Assembly (NCBI RefSeq): GCF_015477355.1 | Contig: NZ_JADLRJ010000003.1 | Location: 248,001-312,000, forward strand | DNA length: 64,000 nucleotides | From: Nocardia blacklockiae | Lineage (GTDB): Bacteria; Actinomycetota; Actinomycetes; Mycobacteriales; Mycobacteriaceae | Direction: 5' to 3' | In this document: positions 17,143 to 26,215 of the stretch, piece by piece | Position numbering within the stretch: position 1 is the stretch's first letter | How the letters are laid out: each line of letters opens with the position of its first letter | Program-made: the position numbers and the translations under genes | Notes under the pieces: generated by a model | Told to the model about the DNA's origin: nothing | Databases searched by the model: none | What the model saw: the letters and a program-made list of their open reading frames with translations, nothing else

Positions 17143-17877
17143 ATGATCACGATCGGCCGGCTCGCGGACTACGCCGGAGTGACCACCAAAACCATTCGTC
17201 ACTATCACGAACGCGGCCTGCTCGCCGAGCCCGACCGCGATTCGTCCGGCTACCGGCGTTACACCGCCCAGGACGCGATCGACCTCCTCAAGATCAGGAC
17301 TCTGGCCGATGCGGGCGTGCCGTTGGCCCGCATCAAGGACCTGCTCGGCGGCGGCCCGGAAGAACTTTCCGCGGCCATCGCCGAGATAGACCGGGACCTC
17401 CGAGATCGCATGGCACAGCTGCGGCGAACCCGCGCCAGGCTCGCCGAGCTGCGCGGCGGGGACCGGTTGTTCGTCTCCCCGGAGGTCGCCGACTATCTCG
17501 ACGAATTGCGCGAACTCGGCGTCAGTGAACGCCACATCCGACTGGAGCGCGACGGTTGGATTCTGCTGCAGACGATTTCCCCGCAGGACGCCCAGGTCTG
17601 GATCACCGAGAAACGCGAACTGATCACCGATCCCGAGTTCCGCGCCATCTATCTCGAACAAGACGCCGCCTACGAGTGGTCACCGCACGACCCGCGCCTC
17701 CCGGCCCTCGCGAACCGCATCCGAACCTGGTTCGCCGAGCACGAGAACCGATCCGAAACCCGGCCACCGCACAATCCGGCCGCCGCCCGCTTCGTCGCAC
17801 AATCCCAGCCCGGTGCCTCGTCACCGGCCTGGGACCGCCTCGCCGAATTAGTGAAAGGCAACCCCGAAGTCACCTAG
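17143..17877 (+). CDS. MerR family transcriptional regulator
   Basis: About 244 residues. The N-terminus MITIGRLADYAGVTTKTIR and the wing YHERGLLAEPDRDSSGYRRY are a canonical MerR DNA-binding domain. A dimerisation helix follows at ~75-115, then a C-terminal ligand-binding region with no cysteine cluster, so metals are unlikely ligands. The start at 17143 gives the usual MerR N-terminus; ATG 17134 is in frame. It lies directly after the serine hydrolase, whose promoter carries a MerR-type palindrome, so it probably activates the two-gene unit in response to a substrate-like compound. Confidence 0.88.
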   Translation: MITIGRLADYAGVTTKTIRHYHERGLLAEPDRDSSGYRRYTAQDAIDLLKIRTLADAGVPLARIKDLLGGGPEELSAAIAEIDRDLRDRMAQLRRTRARLAELRGGDRLFVSPEVADYLDELRELGVSERHIRLERDGWILLQTISPQDAQVWITEKRELITDPEFRAIYLEQDAAYEWSPHDPRLPALANRIRTWFAEHENRSETRPPHNPAAARFVAQSQPGASSPAWDRLAELVKGNPEVT

Positions 17878-17910
17878 ACCGCTCCGGGGCCACGCCCCGA
17901 CACGGACCGG

Positions 17911-18120
17911 TCACACGGCACTCTGCGGGCAGCTACCCAGCCAGTCGTTGATCTCGTCGAGGCTGCCGGTGAATACGGGTACTTCGCCGGACAATTCGAG
18001 CACGTGCCAGCGCCCGGGGACCGGCTCGGTTCCGCTGGTCTGCTCGAGCCGGAACCCCTTGCGGCCCGCACGCGCCGCGATCATGCGCATCGGGCTGACC
18101 ACCGGATCCAGAGCCGACAT
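17911..18120 (-). CDS. Small conserved-looking hypothetical protein
   Basis: A 69-residue protein beginning MSALDPVVSPMRMIAAR. It contains the compact sequence FRLEQTSGTEPVPGRWHVLEL and ends with SLDEINDWLG. A two-strand, one-helix arrangement is likely. ATG 18120 has a G-rich stretch upstream; GTG 18126 is also in frame. It converges on the MerR gene and is divergent from the diguanylate cyclase. Function is unknown. Codon bias is normal for the window, which supports a real gene. Confidence 0.55.
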   Translation of the reverse strand: MSALDPVVSPMRMIAARAGRKGFRLEQTSGTEPVPGRWHVLELSGEVPVFTGSLDEINDWLGSCPQSAV

Positions 18121-18453
18121 TCCCACCTACCCCCTCGGGTGTCACGAGACCGCCTCGCTCAGCGATCTTTCGGCAACATAGTAGAGGTTGGTCGGCGCAA
18201 CGGTGGACATCTCGCGTGACCGCGCGGTAAACATCCGGATAGCACTGGTAGAACCATGCGACACGCCGAGTCGGCCCGTGGTCACGCGGTCGCGATGGCC
18301 GGAAATCAACTCCTGAAACTGTTTGCTACATAGATGCTGTCAAGGTGAGTCGGTGCGATCCCGCAACGGAGACACGGGCAACGGTTCGTGTGTCGTCCTG
18401 TCGCACTCAGCTCGTCGAGAAGTTCGCAGCCGCAGCGAGAGGATGATCACTGC
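18121..18453. other. Intergenic region before the diguanylate cyclase
   Basis: About 330 bases between divergent starts. A TACATAGAT stretch near 18327-18335 is the best -10-like sequence toward the cyclase, which would leave a long leader. The leader carries the heptamer gcaacgg twice and a weak GACACG/CGTGTC pairing around 18370-18395. I do not recognise a riboswitch class in it. Confidence 0.35.
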
Positions 18454-19872
18454 GTGCCCACACCGGCCTCGAATCCCGCTGTCGCATGCGAGGATTCGGG
18501 AAGCCCCGGAACCCGAACGACCGCCGGTTTCGCGACCAGCGCTTATCGTGTGTGTCTGCACGAGCCCGTCCAGGGCCCTTCCGACGGGGATGACGAACGG
18601 GGACAGCAAGCGGTGGACGAACAGCGACGTTCGGTATGGGTCGCCCGGTGGCACGACGCCCTGGGCACCCTCGGCGCGGCCGCGCGGCAGCCACGGTTAC
18701 CGACGATGTTGGGCCGCTTGGCCGACGAGTTCGCCGCGGCGGTGGACGCCGAGCCGTTCGAGGCCGCCGTCGGTGCCGATATCGGTCACGCCCTGGCCCA
18801 GGCGCTGCCGTGGGATCCTGCGGTGCCGGTGTTGTCCGCGCCGGTGCTGGCGCAGGTCGCCGAAGTGACCGGTCGCTGCGACGCGGCGGTGCGGGCCGCG
18901 GGTGTGCTCGCCGCGCTGGCGCACGGATACGAGCAGGCCCGCGCGGTGACGCCGCCCGACCGCGCCGACGCCGCCGAGGCGGACCGGGAAGCCGCCGACC
19001 GGTTCCGGGTCGTGTTCGACAACACCGCGGTCGCGATCGGTATCGCCGACACGAACGGTGTGCTGATCGACGCGAACCCGTGTCTGGCCGCCATGTTCGG
19101 CGCGCCGATCGAGACGCTGCGGGGGATGCCGGTACAGCATTTCGCGCATCCGGACGATCTCGAGGACATCGACGCGCGGCTGTTCGGCGAGCTCGTCGCG
19201 GCGCGGAAAGGCTCGGTGCGGATCGAGGGCCGGGGTCTCGCGCCCGCCGGGGACACCCGATGGGCCGCGTTCACCGTCACCTACGTGCCCGGCGGCGACG
19301 GGCACGACGACTATCTGCTGGCCGTCGGCGAGGACGTCACCGAACGCCGCCTGCTGCAGGACGAGCTACGCCGGCAGGCCCTCCACGACCCGCTGACCGG
19401 CTTGCCCAACCGGCGGCAGCTGCTGGAGATCCTGCGTGCCACGACCGACTCGGTGACCGACAACGCCTGTGCCGGAATGTGTTTCGCCGACCTCGACGAC
19501 TTCAAACAGGTCAACGACACCTACGGTCACCGCGTCGGCGACGAGGTGCTGCGCGCGGTCGCCGCCCGGCTGCGCCGGCACCTGCGCCGCCACGACTGCA
19601 CCCTGGCCCGGCTCGGCGGCGACGAGTTCGTGGTCTTCCTGCCGCCACCGGTCGACGACACCCGGCTCGCGGCCACCGCCGCCACCATGCGGTCGGCCTT
19701 CACCGTCCCGGTCGTCATCGACGATCTCCGGATCGCCTTGTCGCTCAGTGTGGGCGCCGTCCTCGCGCCGGCGGCGCACACGGCGGCAGACGCGCTCCTC
19801 GACGCGGCGGACCGGCGGCTCTATCTCGCCAAGACCCGGCGTCGGCACCGTCTCCGACACGTGCGCGCCTGA
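18454..19872 (+). CDS. PAS-GGDEF diguanylate cyclase
   Basis: About 472 residues. A helical region (~60-180) is followed by a PAS domain (~185-305; RVVFDNTAVAIGIADTNGVLIDANP), then a GGDEF domain with intact active site GGDEF at 388-392 and metal Asp in FADLDDFKQVNDTYGH. It should make cyclic di-GMP from two GTP. The inhibitory-site position reads RHDC instead of RxxD, so product inhibition may be weak. There is no EAL or HD-GYP domain and no transmembrane segment. The start is uncertain: GTG 18454 is used, with GTG 18613 and an upstream frame to 18388 possible. The gene ends at a strong hairpin. Confidence 0.87.
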   Translation: MPTPASNPAVACEDSGSPGTRTTAGFATSAYRVCLHEPVQGPSDGDDERGQQAVDEQRRSVWVARWHDALGTLGAAARQPRLPTMLGRLADEFAAAVDAEPFEAAVGADIGHALAQALPWDPAVPVLSAPVLAQVAEVTGRCDAAVRAAGVLAALAHGYEQARAVTPPDRADAAEADREAADRFRVVFDNTAVAIGIADTNGVLIDANPCLAAMFGAPIETLRGMPVQHFAHPDDLEDIDARLFGELVAARKGSVRIEGRGLAPAGDTRWAAFTVTYVPGGDGHDDYLLAVGEDVTERRLLQDELRRQALHDPLTGLPNRRQLLEILRATTDSVTDNACAGMCFADLDDFKQVNDTYGHRVGDEVLRAVAARLRRHLRRHDCTLARLGGDEFVVFLPPPVDDTRLAATAATMRSAFTVPVVIDDLRIALSLSVGAVLAPAAHTAADALLDAADRRLYLAKTRRRHRLRHVRA

Positions 19873-19882
19873 TCGTGTCCGA

Positions 19883-19919
19883 CGTCGTGGCGATCTACCA
19901 GGGGTAGATCGCCACGACG
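19883..19919. terminator. Bidirectional terminator hairpin
   Basis: A perfect 16-bp stem (left arm 19883-19898, right arm 19904-19919) with a 5-base loop CAGGG lies between the convergent ends of the diguanylate cyclase (19872) and the membrane protein (19936). No long T-run follows, as is common in high-GC actinobacteria. Confidence 0.85.
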
Positions 19920-19935
19920 CGTTGTCGCCGAGCCG

Positions 19936-20547
19936 TCAGGCCGTGCCGCCGTGCAGCGGGCGGTGGAGACCGGTCCGCGGGTTCCGGGAGGCGGTGGCAC
20001 CCTCGGCCGGGTCGGCTACAGCGGTCGCCGGGCGGTTCGCTGTCGTTTCGGCCCTACGTCGTCCGAAGGCGAGGTCGCGGACACTGCGTACCGACAACCG
20101 GCCCAGCGACGTCGCGGCGAAGAAGAGGATCACCGCGCCGAGTCCGGAGAACAGGGTGAGCTGAATGAGGGCCTGTTTCCAGTCGGATCCGGCCAGGGGT
20201 GTGCCGATATCGCCGAGCTTGAACGGCCCCGCGAGGGCGGGCCCGATCACGAACCACGCACCCGCGGCCGCGGCCAGCCAGGCGCCCGTGATCGCGACGG
20301 CACGGTTGCCGCTCGACAACATGAGCAGGCCGCCGATCGCCGCCACCACACCCGGCAGCACCTGGAGCCAGCCGCGCGCGGCCGACCAGACCCACGGTTC
20401 GTCCGGTGTGTAGCCGAAATCGAAGTAGGGCCCGATGAAAGGTATGAGCGCACCCCAGATACCCAGCAGGAATACCGCCAGGCCACCCAGCGCGCCACGG
20501 CTGCGCGGGATACGCAGCCCCGAGGTACGTCCGTCGATGTCTGTCAT
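19936..20547 (-). CDS. Integral membrane protein of unknown function
   Basis: A 203-residue protein starting MTDIDGRTSG, with four clear hydrophobic spans: LGGLAVFLLGIWGALIPFIG, VLPGVVAAIGGLLML, AVAITGAWLAAAAGAWFVIG and LTLFSGLGAVILFFAATSL. The polar loop after the first helix contains FGYTPDEPWVWS. The C-terminal ~45 residues are cytoplasmic, Arg/Ala-rich and probably disordered. ATG 20547 has TTGGAG upstream. It faces the GNAT gene across 190 bases. Function is unknown. Confidence 0.75.
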   Translation of the reverse strand: MTDIDGRTSGLRIPRSRGALGGLAVFLLGIWGALIPFIGPYFDFGYTPDEPWVWSAARGWLQVLPGVVAAIGGLLMLSSGNRAVAITGAWLAAAAGAWFVIGPALAGPFKLGDIGTPLAGSDWKQALIQLTLFSGLGAVILFFAATSLGRLSVRSVRDLAFGRRRAETTANRPATAVADPAEGATASRNPRTGLHRPLHGGTA

Positions 20548-20736
20548 GACGACTCCAATCGTCGACAGTGATGTCGTTCTCGCATTACCCGTACCGGCGG
20601 GAGCTACGCGGCGTGGACGCGATCGATTTCCGCGACAGGAAACGAAGTACATGGGGCGGGATCCACGCCGAGGGCGGATGGCCCGCACCGGCGAAATTCG
20701 CTGGCGCGATGCGGTCGGCGGCGGCACACTCCTGGC

Positions 20737-21228
20737 GTGACCGAGGTGATTCTCACGCCCCTGGACGAACCGGCCCTGGCGCGGCTGCTGGACGCGGCCG
20801 TGGCCGGCGCCGATCCGCTGGAGGTGATGCCGCCGGTCGAGGACGCGCCGGGCTGGACCGCGCGCCGCCGCGCCGCCTTCCTCGATTTCCACCGGCGCCG
20901 CACCCTCGATCCGGCGACGGCGGTGGAGCGGACGTGGGTGGTCGACGTCGACGGACGCGCGGTCGGCGCGGCCCGGCTGGAGCGACAGGGAGACGCGGTG
21001 GCGGCCGGCCTCTGGCTGCGCCGCGAGGACCGCGGCCGCGGCATCGGACGGCAAGTCGCGGTTCTGCTGCTGGACCTCGCACGCTCCTGTGGGGCAACGA
21101 CATTCGTCGCCGAGACGACGGCGGACAACCGCGGCGCGCTCGCGGTCCTCGCATCCGTCGGCACCACCCTGACCGCGGACGGAGACGAGGTGCGCGCCGC
21201 ACTTCCGCTCGACGCGCACCCGCGATGA
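20737..21228 (+). CDS. GNAT family N-acetyltransferase
   Basis: A 163-residue protein. The acetyl-CoA site is LRREDRGRGIGRQVAVLLLD (about 93-112), matching the R/Q-x-x-G-x-G/A motif, followed by ARSCGATTFVAETTADN and a closing strand pair. The acceptor is unknown. GTG 20737 has no Shine-Dalgarno sequence, but CACACT lies six bases upstream, giving a leaderless message. Confidence 0.85.
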   Translation: MTEVILTPLDEPALARLLDAAVAGADPLEVMPPVEDAPGWTARRRAAFLDFHRRRTLDPATAVERTWVVDVDGRAVGAARLERQGDAVAAGLWLRREDRGRGIGRQVAVLLLDLARSCGATTFVAETTADNRGALAVLASVGTTLTADGDEVRAALPLDAHPR

Positions 21229-21267
21229 GCTGGGATCACCTGTGCCGCCGGGTCGCCATCGGGAGTC

Positions 21268-22767
21268 TCAGCCCGCCCGGCAGGTCATGTCGTTCTCGGG
21301 CAGGGCGCCGTCGACCAGGTAGCCGGTGACGACGTCGGACGCGCAGTGGTTGTCGCCGAGGACGTAGACCCCGTGCCCACTCCCGTCGACGGTGACCAGC
21401 CGGGACCGCCGACCGAACTTCTCGTGGAGCAGCTCGCCGCCGCGTAGCGGGGTGACCGGGTCGCGCTGGTTCTGCACGATCAGCACGCCGGCCGGGCCGG
21501 TGTCGTCGATTCGCACCGGGGGCTCGGACGGCCCGAGCTTCCAGTAGGCGCAGGGCATGACGTTCGCGGCGGCCGCGCCGTAGAGGGGGTAGCGTTCCCG
21601 GTCCTCGGCGACGGTGCGGTGGTAGGTCCCGACGTCCTCGGGCCATTCGATGTCGTTGCAGGTCACTGCCAGGAAGACCGACCAGCCGTTGTCGTTCGGC
21701 GAGGGTGCGCCGGTACCCGGCGGGCGACCGCCCTCAGGTCCGGGATGTCCGGTCTCGAGCAGCGTCTTCCAGCTCTCGGCCGCCCGCGCGTACAACGCCG
21801 GGCGGTAGAGCGTGAAGAAGGCGCCGAATCGGAAGAGGCTGCCGTCCAACCCATCCACCGGGTTCGCGTCGAGGCGCTCGGCGAGGGTGAGGTACGTCCG
21901 GCGCACCTCGTCCGGTGTGCGGCCGAGACCGTAGGTGTCGTGGCGGGCGGCGGCCCACGCGGCGAAGTCGGGAAAGGTCTGTTCCATGCCGAGGCCGTAG
22001 CTGCGCATCCCGTCGTGGTCGAGGTGGGTGTCGCCGATATTGCTGTCGAGCACGATGCGGTCGGCCCGCTGCGGGAACATCGAGGCGTAGGCCGCGCCCA
22101 GCGCGGTGCCGTAGGAGTAGCCGAGGAAGCTGGCCTTGTCCTCGCCCAGCGCCGCCCGGATCCGGTCCAGGTCGCGTGCCATGTTCGCCGTCGACACGTA
22201 CCGCAACCGGCCCTCGTGGTCGTTGGCCGCGCACTGCTCGGCGACCCCTCGGGCGACCGCGGCCTGCTCGGTGACCGCCGCATCGTTCACCGCGTACGGC
22301 GGGATATTGCCGAAATACGCCTGATCGTCGGTGAACCCGCAGCTCACCGGTGCCGAATGCCCCACTCCGCGGGTATCCGCGCCGATCACGTCGTAGCTGT
22401 CCAGCACATCGGCGGGCAGCCCGTGCGCGGCCAGGAACTTGGGCTGGTCCAACCCCGCGCCGCCCGGACCGCCGGGGTTGAGCAACAACACTCCGCGACG
22501 CTTGTCCGGGTTCCCGCTCGCCAGCCGGGAGATCATGAGCTCGATCTGCGTGCCCTGGGGCTCGCTGTAATTCAAGGGCACCGGCACAGTGGCGCACTGC
22601 AATTGGGCCGGCCCGGCGGCGGGATCTTCGACTCCCTCCGGACACGCGCCCCACCGCACCGGCGCCGCGGGGCCCTCGGCCGGCTCCGCGGCCACAGTCG
22701 GCGCCCAGATCAGTGTTGCGGTGAGACCGAGCACGGCCGACAGGCACCGGATCCGTTGTCGCTTCAT
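21268..22767 (-). CDS. Secreted alpha/beta-hydrolase, Tap/SlpD-like peptidase family
   Basis: A 499-residue exported hydrolase. The signal peptide is MKRQRIRCLSAVLGLTATLI, followed by WAPTVAAEP with cleavage after AxA near residue 27. The oxyanion segment LLLNPGGPGGAG is at ~95-106, the nucleophile is GYSYG around Ser 218, the acid lies in VQNQRDPVTP and the base in GSGHGVY near the C-terminus. The last ~90 residues are the TAP-like C-terminal domain found in Streptomyces tripeptidyl aminopeptidases. It probably releases peptides or hydrolyses esters outside the membrane. Four to six Cys suggest disulfides. It is divergent from the histidine kinase. Confidence 0.9.
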   Translation of the reverse strand: MKRQRIRCLSAVLGLTATLIWAPTVAAEPAEGPAAPVRWGACPEGVEDPAAGPAQLQCATVPVPLNYSEPQGTQIELMISRLASGNPDKRRGVLLLNPGGPGGAGLDQPKFLAAHGLPADVLDSYDVIGADTRGVGHSAPVSCGFTDDQAYFGNIPPYAVNDAAVTEQAAVARGVAEQCAANDHEGRLRYVSTANMARDLDRIRAALGEDKASFLGYSYGTALGAAYASMFPQRADRIVLDSNIGDTHLDHDGMRSYGLGMEQTFPDFAAWAAARHDTYGLGRTPDEVRRTYLTLAERLDANPVDGLDGSLFRFGAFFTLYRPALYARAAESWKTLLETGHPGPEGGRPPGTGAPSPNDNGWSVFLAVTCNDIEWPEDVGTYHRTVAEDRERYPLYGAAAANVMPCAYWKLGPSEPPVRIDDTGPAGVLIVQNQRDPVTPLRGGELLHEKFGRRSRLVTVDGSGHGVYVLGDNHCASDVVTGYLVDGALPENDMTCRAG

Positions 22768-22991
22768 TCGCTACTCCCCGACGAAATGGGCCGACCACGA
22801 GCGAACCGTCGCCGGGAGGCTCGTGACCGGCTGTGCACGAACAAGTCTGGCGAGCCCGTCTCGCCCGCACATCGCTCGCGCGGCGGCCATCGTGTTCGAC
22901 GAAAGTCGAGGCGGCGATTCGACCCGGGTCGAGCCACGCCTCAGCCGCTGGGCTGCTGCTTCCGGCCGATCGGCGTCGCGATAATGGCCGG

Positions 22992-24176
22992 GTGGACACC
23001 GACGGCGCCGCACGACTCGGGGCATGGCAGCAGACCTGGCGGCTGGCGGCGGCCGCGCTCCTCGGCGTCCCCTTCTGGTTCGCCGTCGCCACGGCGCTGC
23101 CGGCGGGCTGTGCGGCCGATTCGTGTTCCTGGTTCGTCCTCGGCGATCCGCTGATCGCGCTCGGTTGCCTCGCGGTGTTGTTGTGGCGTCGGCGATTTCC
23201 GCTCCTCGTGGCTTTGGTGGTCGCGGTCGCCTCGGCCGCGTCGGCGCTCGCGACCGGTGCCGCGCTGCTGGCGCTGTGTTCGCTGGCCACTCGCCGCCGT
23301 CCGGTCGAGATCGCGGTGGCCGTGGTGGCGTATGTGACCGCGGCGCAGTTCACCGAGGACCTCTATCCGATCGGCTCGCTGCCCGCACCGATCTGGCTGC
23401 GGCTCGCGCTGCCGACATTGAGCGCGGGGATCGCGGTGGCGACCGGTGTGGCCATCGATGCCCGCCGCGCCGAAGTGCGGTCGCTGCGGGATCGCGCCGA
23501 GAGCGCGGAACGCGAACAGGCCGCGCGGGCGGCGCAGGTACAGGCCACGGAACGCAACCGCATCGCCCGCGAGATGCACGATGTGCTCGCGCACCGGATT
23601 TCACTGGTCGCCATGCAGGCCGGGGTCCTGGACCATCGTGACGACCTCTCCGCCGCGGAGCAGCGGACTCTGGTCCGCGGTATCGCCGAGGGCTCCCGCC
23701 GAGCGCTGGAAGAACTTCGCGACGTCCTCGGTGTCCTCCGCGCCGACCCCGACCGCCCCGAACCACCGCAACCCACCCTGGACCGGATCCCGGAGCTGGT
23801 GGCCGACGCCCGATCGTCGGGCCTGGACGTCACGCTCGCCACCACCGTGACCGCGACCCCGCCCGAGACGGTCGGGCGGACCGGCTACCGGGTGGTGCAG
23901 GAAGGGCTGACCAACGCCGCGAAACACGCACCGGCCGCGAAGGTCCGCATCACCGTCGGTGGGACGCCGGGCGGCGAATTGCATGTCAGCGTCCGCAATT
24001 CGGCGGCCGCCACCGCCGTTGCCCGGCCACCGGCCTCGGGTTTCGGTCTCCTCGGCCTCGCCGAGCGCATCACGCTCGCCGGCGGAACGCTCGACCACCA
24101 CCGCACCTCCGACAACGGGTACGTTCTCACCGCGCGACTTCCCTGGCCGGAGCACGACCACGAGAAAAGAGCATGA
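22992..24176 (+). CDS. Two-component sensor histidine kinase, NarL-partner (HisKA_3) type
   Basis: A 394-residue kinase. Four to five transmembrane helices fill residues ~15-160, with almost no extracytoplasmic sensor domain. The dimerisation/phosphoacceptor helix has EMHDVLAH with His 196. The HATPase domain has QEGLTNAAKHAP (N box) and SGFGLLGLAERI (G box). This is the DesK/LiaS-like intramembrane-sensing type, often responding to membrane or cell-wall stress. GTG 22992 lies six bases after GATAAT at 22980-22985, so the message is probably leaderless. The response regulator follows at once. Confidence 0.92.
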   Translation: MDTDGAARLGAWQQTWRLAAAALLGVPFWFAVATALPAGCAADSCSWFVLGDPLIALGCLAVLLWRRRFPLLVALVVAVASAASALATGAALLALCSLATRRRPVEIAVAVVAYVTAAQFTEDLYPIGSLPAPIWLRLALPTLSAGIAVATGVAIDARRAEVRSLRDRAESAEREQAARAAQVQATERNRIAREMHDVLAHRISLVAMQAGVLDHRDDLSAAEQRTLVRGIAEGSRRALEELRDVLGVLRADPDRPEPPQPTLDRIPELVADARSSGLDVTLATTVTATPPETVGRTGYRVVQEGLTNAAKHAPAAKVRITVGGTPGGELHVSVRNSAAATAVARPPASGFGLLGLAERITLAGGTLDHHRTSDNGYVLTARLPWPEHDHEKRA

Positions 24177-24197
24177 GTGCACAGTGAAGAGGCTCCG

Positions 24198-24854
24198 GTG
24201 CGCGTCGTGATCGTCGACGACGACCAGCTGGTGCGGATGGCGCTACGCCTCGTCATCGACGGCGAGCCCGACCTGACCGTCGTCGCGGAGGCCGCCGACG
24301 GCGACACCGCGATCACGGTGGTGGACAAACAGCGGCCGGACGTCGTCCTGATGGATGTGCGGATGCCCGGCCGCGACGGCGTCGACACCACCCGGCACCT
24401 GCGCGCCACACCGGCTCCGCCGGCGGTGCTCGTGCTGACCACCTTCGACTCCGACGAACTGGTACTCGGCGCCCTGCGCGCCGGAGCACTCGGCTTCGTC
24501 CTCAAGGACACCCCGCCCGCCCGCATCGTCGAAGCGGTGCGCGCCGTGGCGGCCGGGCACCCCGTGCTTTCCCCCACGGTCACGGCACGAGTGATCGCCG
24601 CGGCGACCGGCCCCGATTCCGCCCAAGCCCGCCGCGCCGCCCGCGACGCCGCGCGACAACGGTTGTCCGCCTTGTCCGAACGCGAACTCGACACCGCGCG
24701 CGCCATCGCCGACGGCCTGGCCAACTCCCAGATCGCCGCGCGACTACAGGTCACCATCGCCACGGTCAAAGCCCACACCAGCAACCTGTTCGCCAAGCTG
24801 GGCGTCGACAACCGGGTACAGATAGCGCTGTTGGTCCGCGACGCGGAACAATGA
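24198..24854 (+). CDS. NarL/LuxR family response regulator
   Basis: A 218-residue regulator. The receiver domain has the acidic pocket VDDD, phosphoacceptor Asp 53 in LMDVRMPG and Lys 103 in VLKD. The C-terminal LuxR helix-turn-helix is LSERELDTARAIADGLANSQ, continuing with ATVKAHTSNLFAKLGV. GTG 24198 with GAAGAGG upstream gives the usual N-terminus; GTG 24177, immediately after the kinase stop, is also in frame. It forms a phosphorelay with the upstream kinase. Targets are unknown; the next gene downstream (25079) is a membrane protein about 220 bases away. Confidence 0.92.
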   Translation: MRVVIVDDDQLVRMALRLVIDGEPDLTVVAEAADGDTAITVVDKQRPDVVLMDVRMPGRDGVDTTRHLRATPAPPAVLVLTTFDSDELVLGALRAGALGFVLKDTPPARIVEAVRAVAAGHPVLSPTVTARVIAAATGPDSAQARRAARDAARQRLSALSERELDTARAIADGLANSQIAARLQVTIATVKAHTSNLFAKLGVDNRVQIALLVRDAEQ

Positions 24855-25078
24855 CCCACACACGCGCTGTTCGCCGTGCCCGCCCGCGCGGCGTCCTGCC
24901 GAAGTGGTCGACATGACCAGCAACGATCGACGAATCGTCGGATAGCGCGCGGGGTGTGAGTGCCGCGCTTACGTATGTAGGTGTCGGACAACACCGATTC
25001 GACGGTAGGCCTGTGAATATAGAGTCCGTATTACGTGCCTCTGGGCCGGAATCGGTGGCGTGGAGAATCGGAGGCGGG

Positions 25079-26161
25079 ATGGCGGAGAGTTCTGCGAGCG
25101 GTCGTGTGACCGGGGCGGGTTTCGCGAATCGGCAGTGGGTGCGGATGAGCGATGGTGGCGCGAATCTTCAGCTGATGTGGGTCGCCGGTATTACCACGGT
25201 GCTGGTCACGCGCCTGTATCTCGCCGCCACCGGGTACCCGAAGGTCGGTAACGGAACACTGCATATCGCGCATGCGCTGTGGGGCGGGTTGCTCATGCTT
25301 GCCGGTTTGATCGTGTCGCTAACGTTCACCGGTTCTTTCTGCCGTCGGGTCACTGCGCTCTCGGGAGGTATCGGTCTGGGGTTGTTCGTCGATGAGGTCG
25401 GCAAATTCATCACCCAGTCGAACGACTATTTCTTTCGGCCCGCCGCCGCCGTCATCTACGTACTCTTCGCCATTCTCATAGTCATCACGGCCACGGCACG
25501 CACCCCGCGAACGATGTCCGCCGGCGCCAGGTTGTCCGCCGCGGCCGCGATCGCGGCCACCGGACCGGCCGAAGGGCTGACCCCGGCACAACGCACGGCG
25601 ATTCTGGAACTGCTCGACGGTGACGACGGCGAGGCGGCGCATGCCGTCCGGCGATTCGCCGAACTGTCGCCGACCAGGTTCGGCCGCAACGCTTTCCGGT
25701 CCCGAGCGCAGCGGTTGCTGACTGCGGCGCGGCACCTCGTCACGCAGCCGTGGTTCCTCTCGGTTGTCGTCGCATTGTTCGTGGTATCGCGGATCGCGAT
25801 CGACGTTGTCTTCGTCTCTCGAGCGGTCCCGCTGCTGGCCGGCGGATCCGCGGAACCCGGGCACGACGGCGGCGCGATCATCGCGGCAGCGGTCACGCGG
25901 ACCGTCGAAGCCGTATTCACGGTGGCAGGGGCGGTGTGCTGGCGGCGGCGACAGACCGCGATCCGGCTGCTGAAGGCCGCCTTGTTCGTGAATCTGTGCT
26001 TCACCCAGCTTTTCAACTTCACCGACAGCCAGTTCGTCGCTATCACGGAACTGCCGTTCCTGATCCTCGTGTTCCTGGTGCTCTCCGCCGCCACCCGCGG
26101 TCAACCAGCCGTCACCCCCGAGCGCAATCAGCGACCCGCGACGAGCACACCGTTCAACTGA
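25079..26161 (+). CDS. Multi-pass membrane protein of unknown function
   Basis: A 360-residue protein starting MAESSASGRVTG. Hydrophobic spans lie near 27-50, 62-85, 90-110 and 122-142. After a ~90-residue cytoplasmic loop (with LTPAQRTAILELLDGDDGEA) there are four more, near 215-235, 252-275, 290-310 and 318-335. The segment GLGLFVDEVGKFITQSNDYFF in the first half is distinctive. ATG 25079 is preceded by GGAGG. The frame is open further upstream, but the codon usage there is poor. I do not recognise the family. It stands alone downstream of the two-component pair and may be its target. Confidence 0.7.
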   Translation: MAESSASGRVTGAGFANRQWVRMSDGGANLQLMWVAGITTVLVTRLYLAATGYPKVGNGTLHIAHALWGGLLMLAGLIVSLTFTGSFCRRVTALSGGIGLGLFVDEVGKFITQSNDYFFRPAAAVIYVLFAILIVITATARTPRTMSAGARLSAAAAIAATGPAEGLTPAQRTAILELLDGDDGEAAHAVRRFAELSPTRFGRNAFRSRAQRLLTAARHLVTQPWFLSVVVALFVVSRIAIDVVFVSRAVPLLAGGSAEPGHDGGAIIAAAVTRTVEAVFTVAGAVCWRRRQTAIRLLKAALFVNLCFTQLFNFTDSQFVAITELPFLILVFLVLSAATRGQPAVTPERNQRPATSTPFN

Positions 26162-26215
26162 CCACGATCGGCATCCAGTACGCCTATGCCGCAGCGGATT
26201 TCCGGCCGGACGGCC

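Noticed and set aside
18330-18453. Possible riboswitch in the leader of the diguanylate cyclase
   Set aside because: Repeated gcaacgg blocks and a weak stem are present, but no known class consensus (c-di-GMP, cobalamin, SAM) could be matched.
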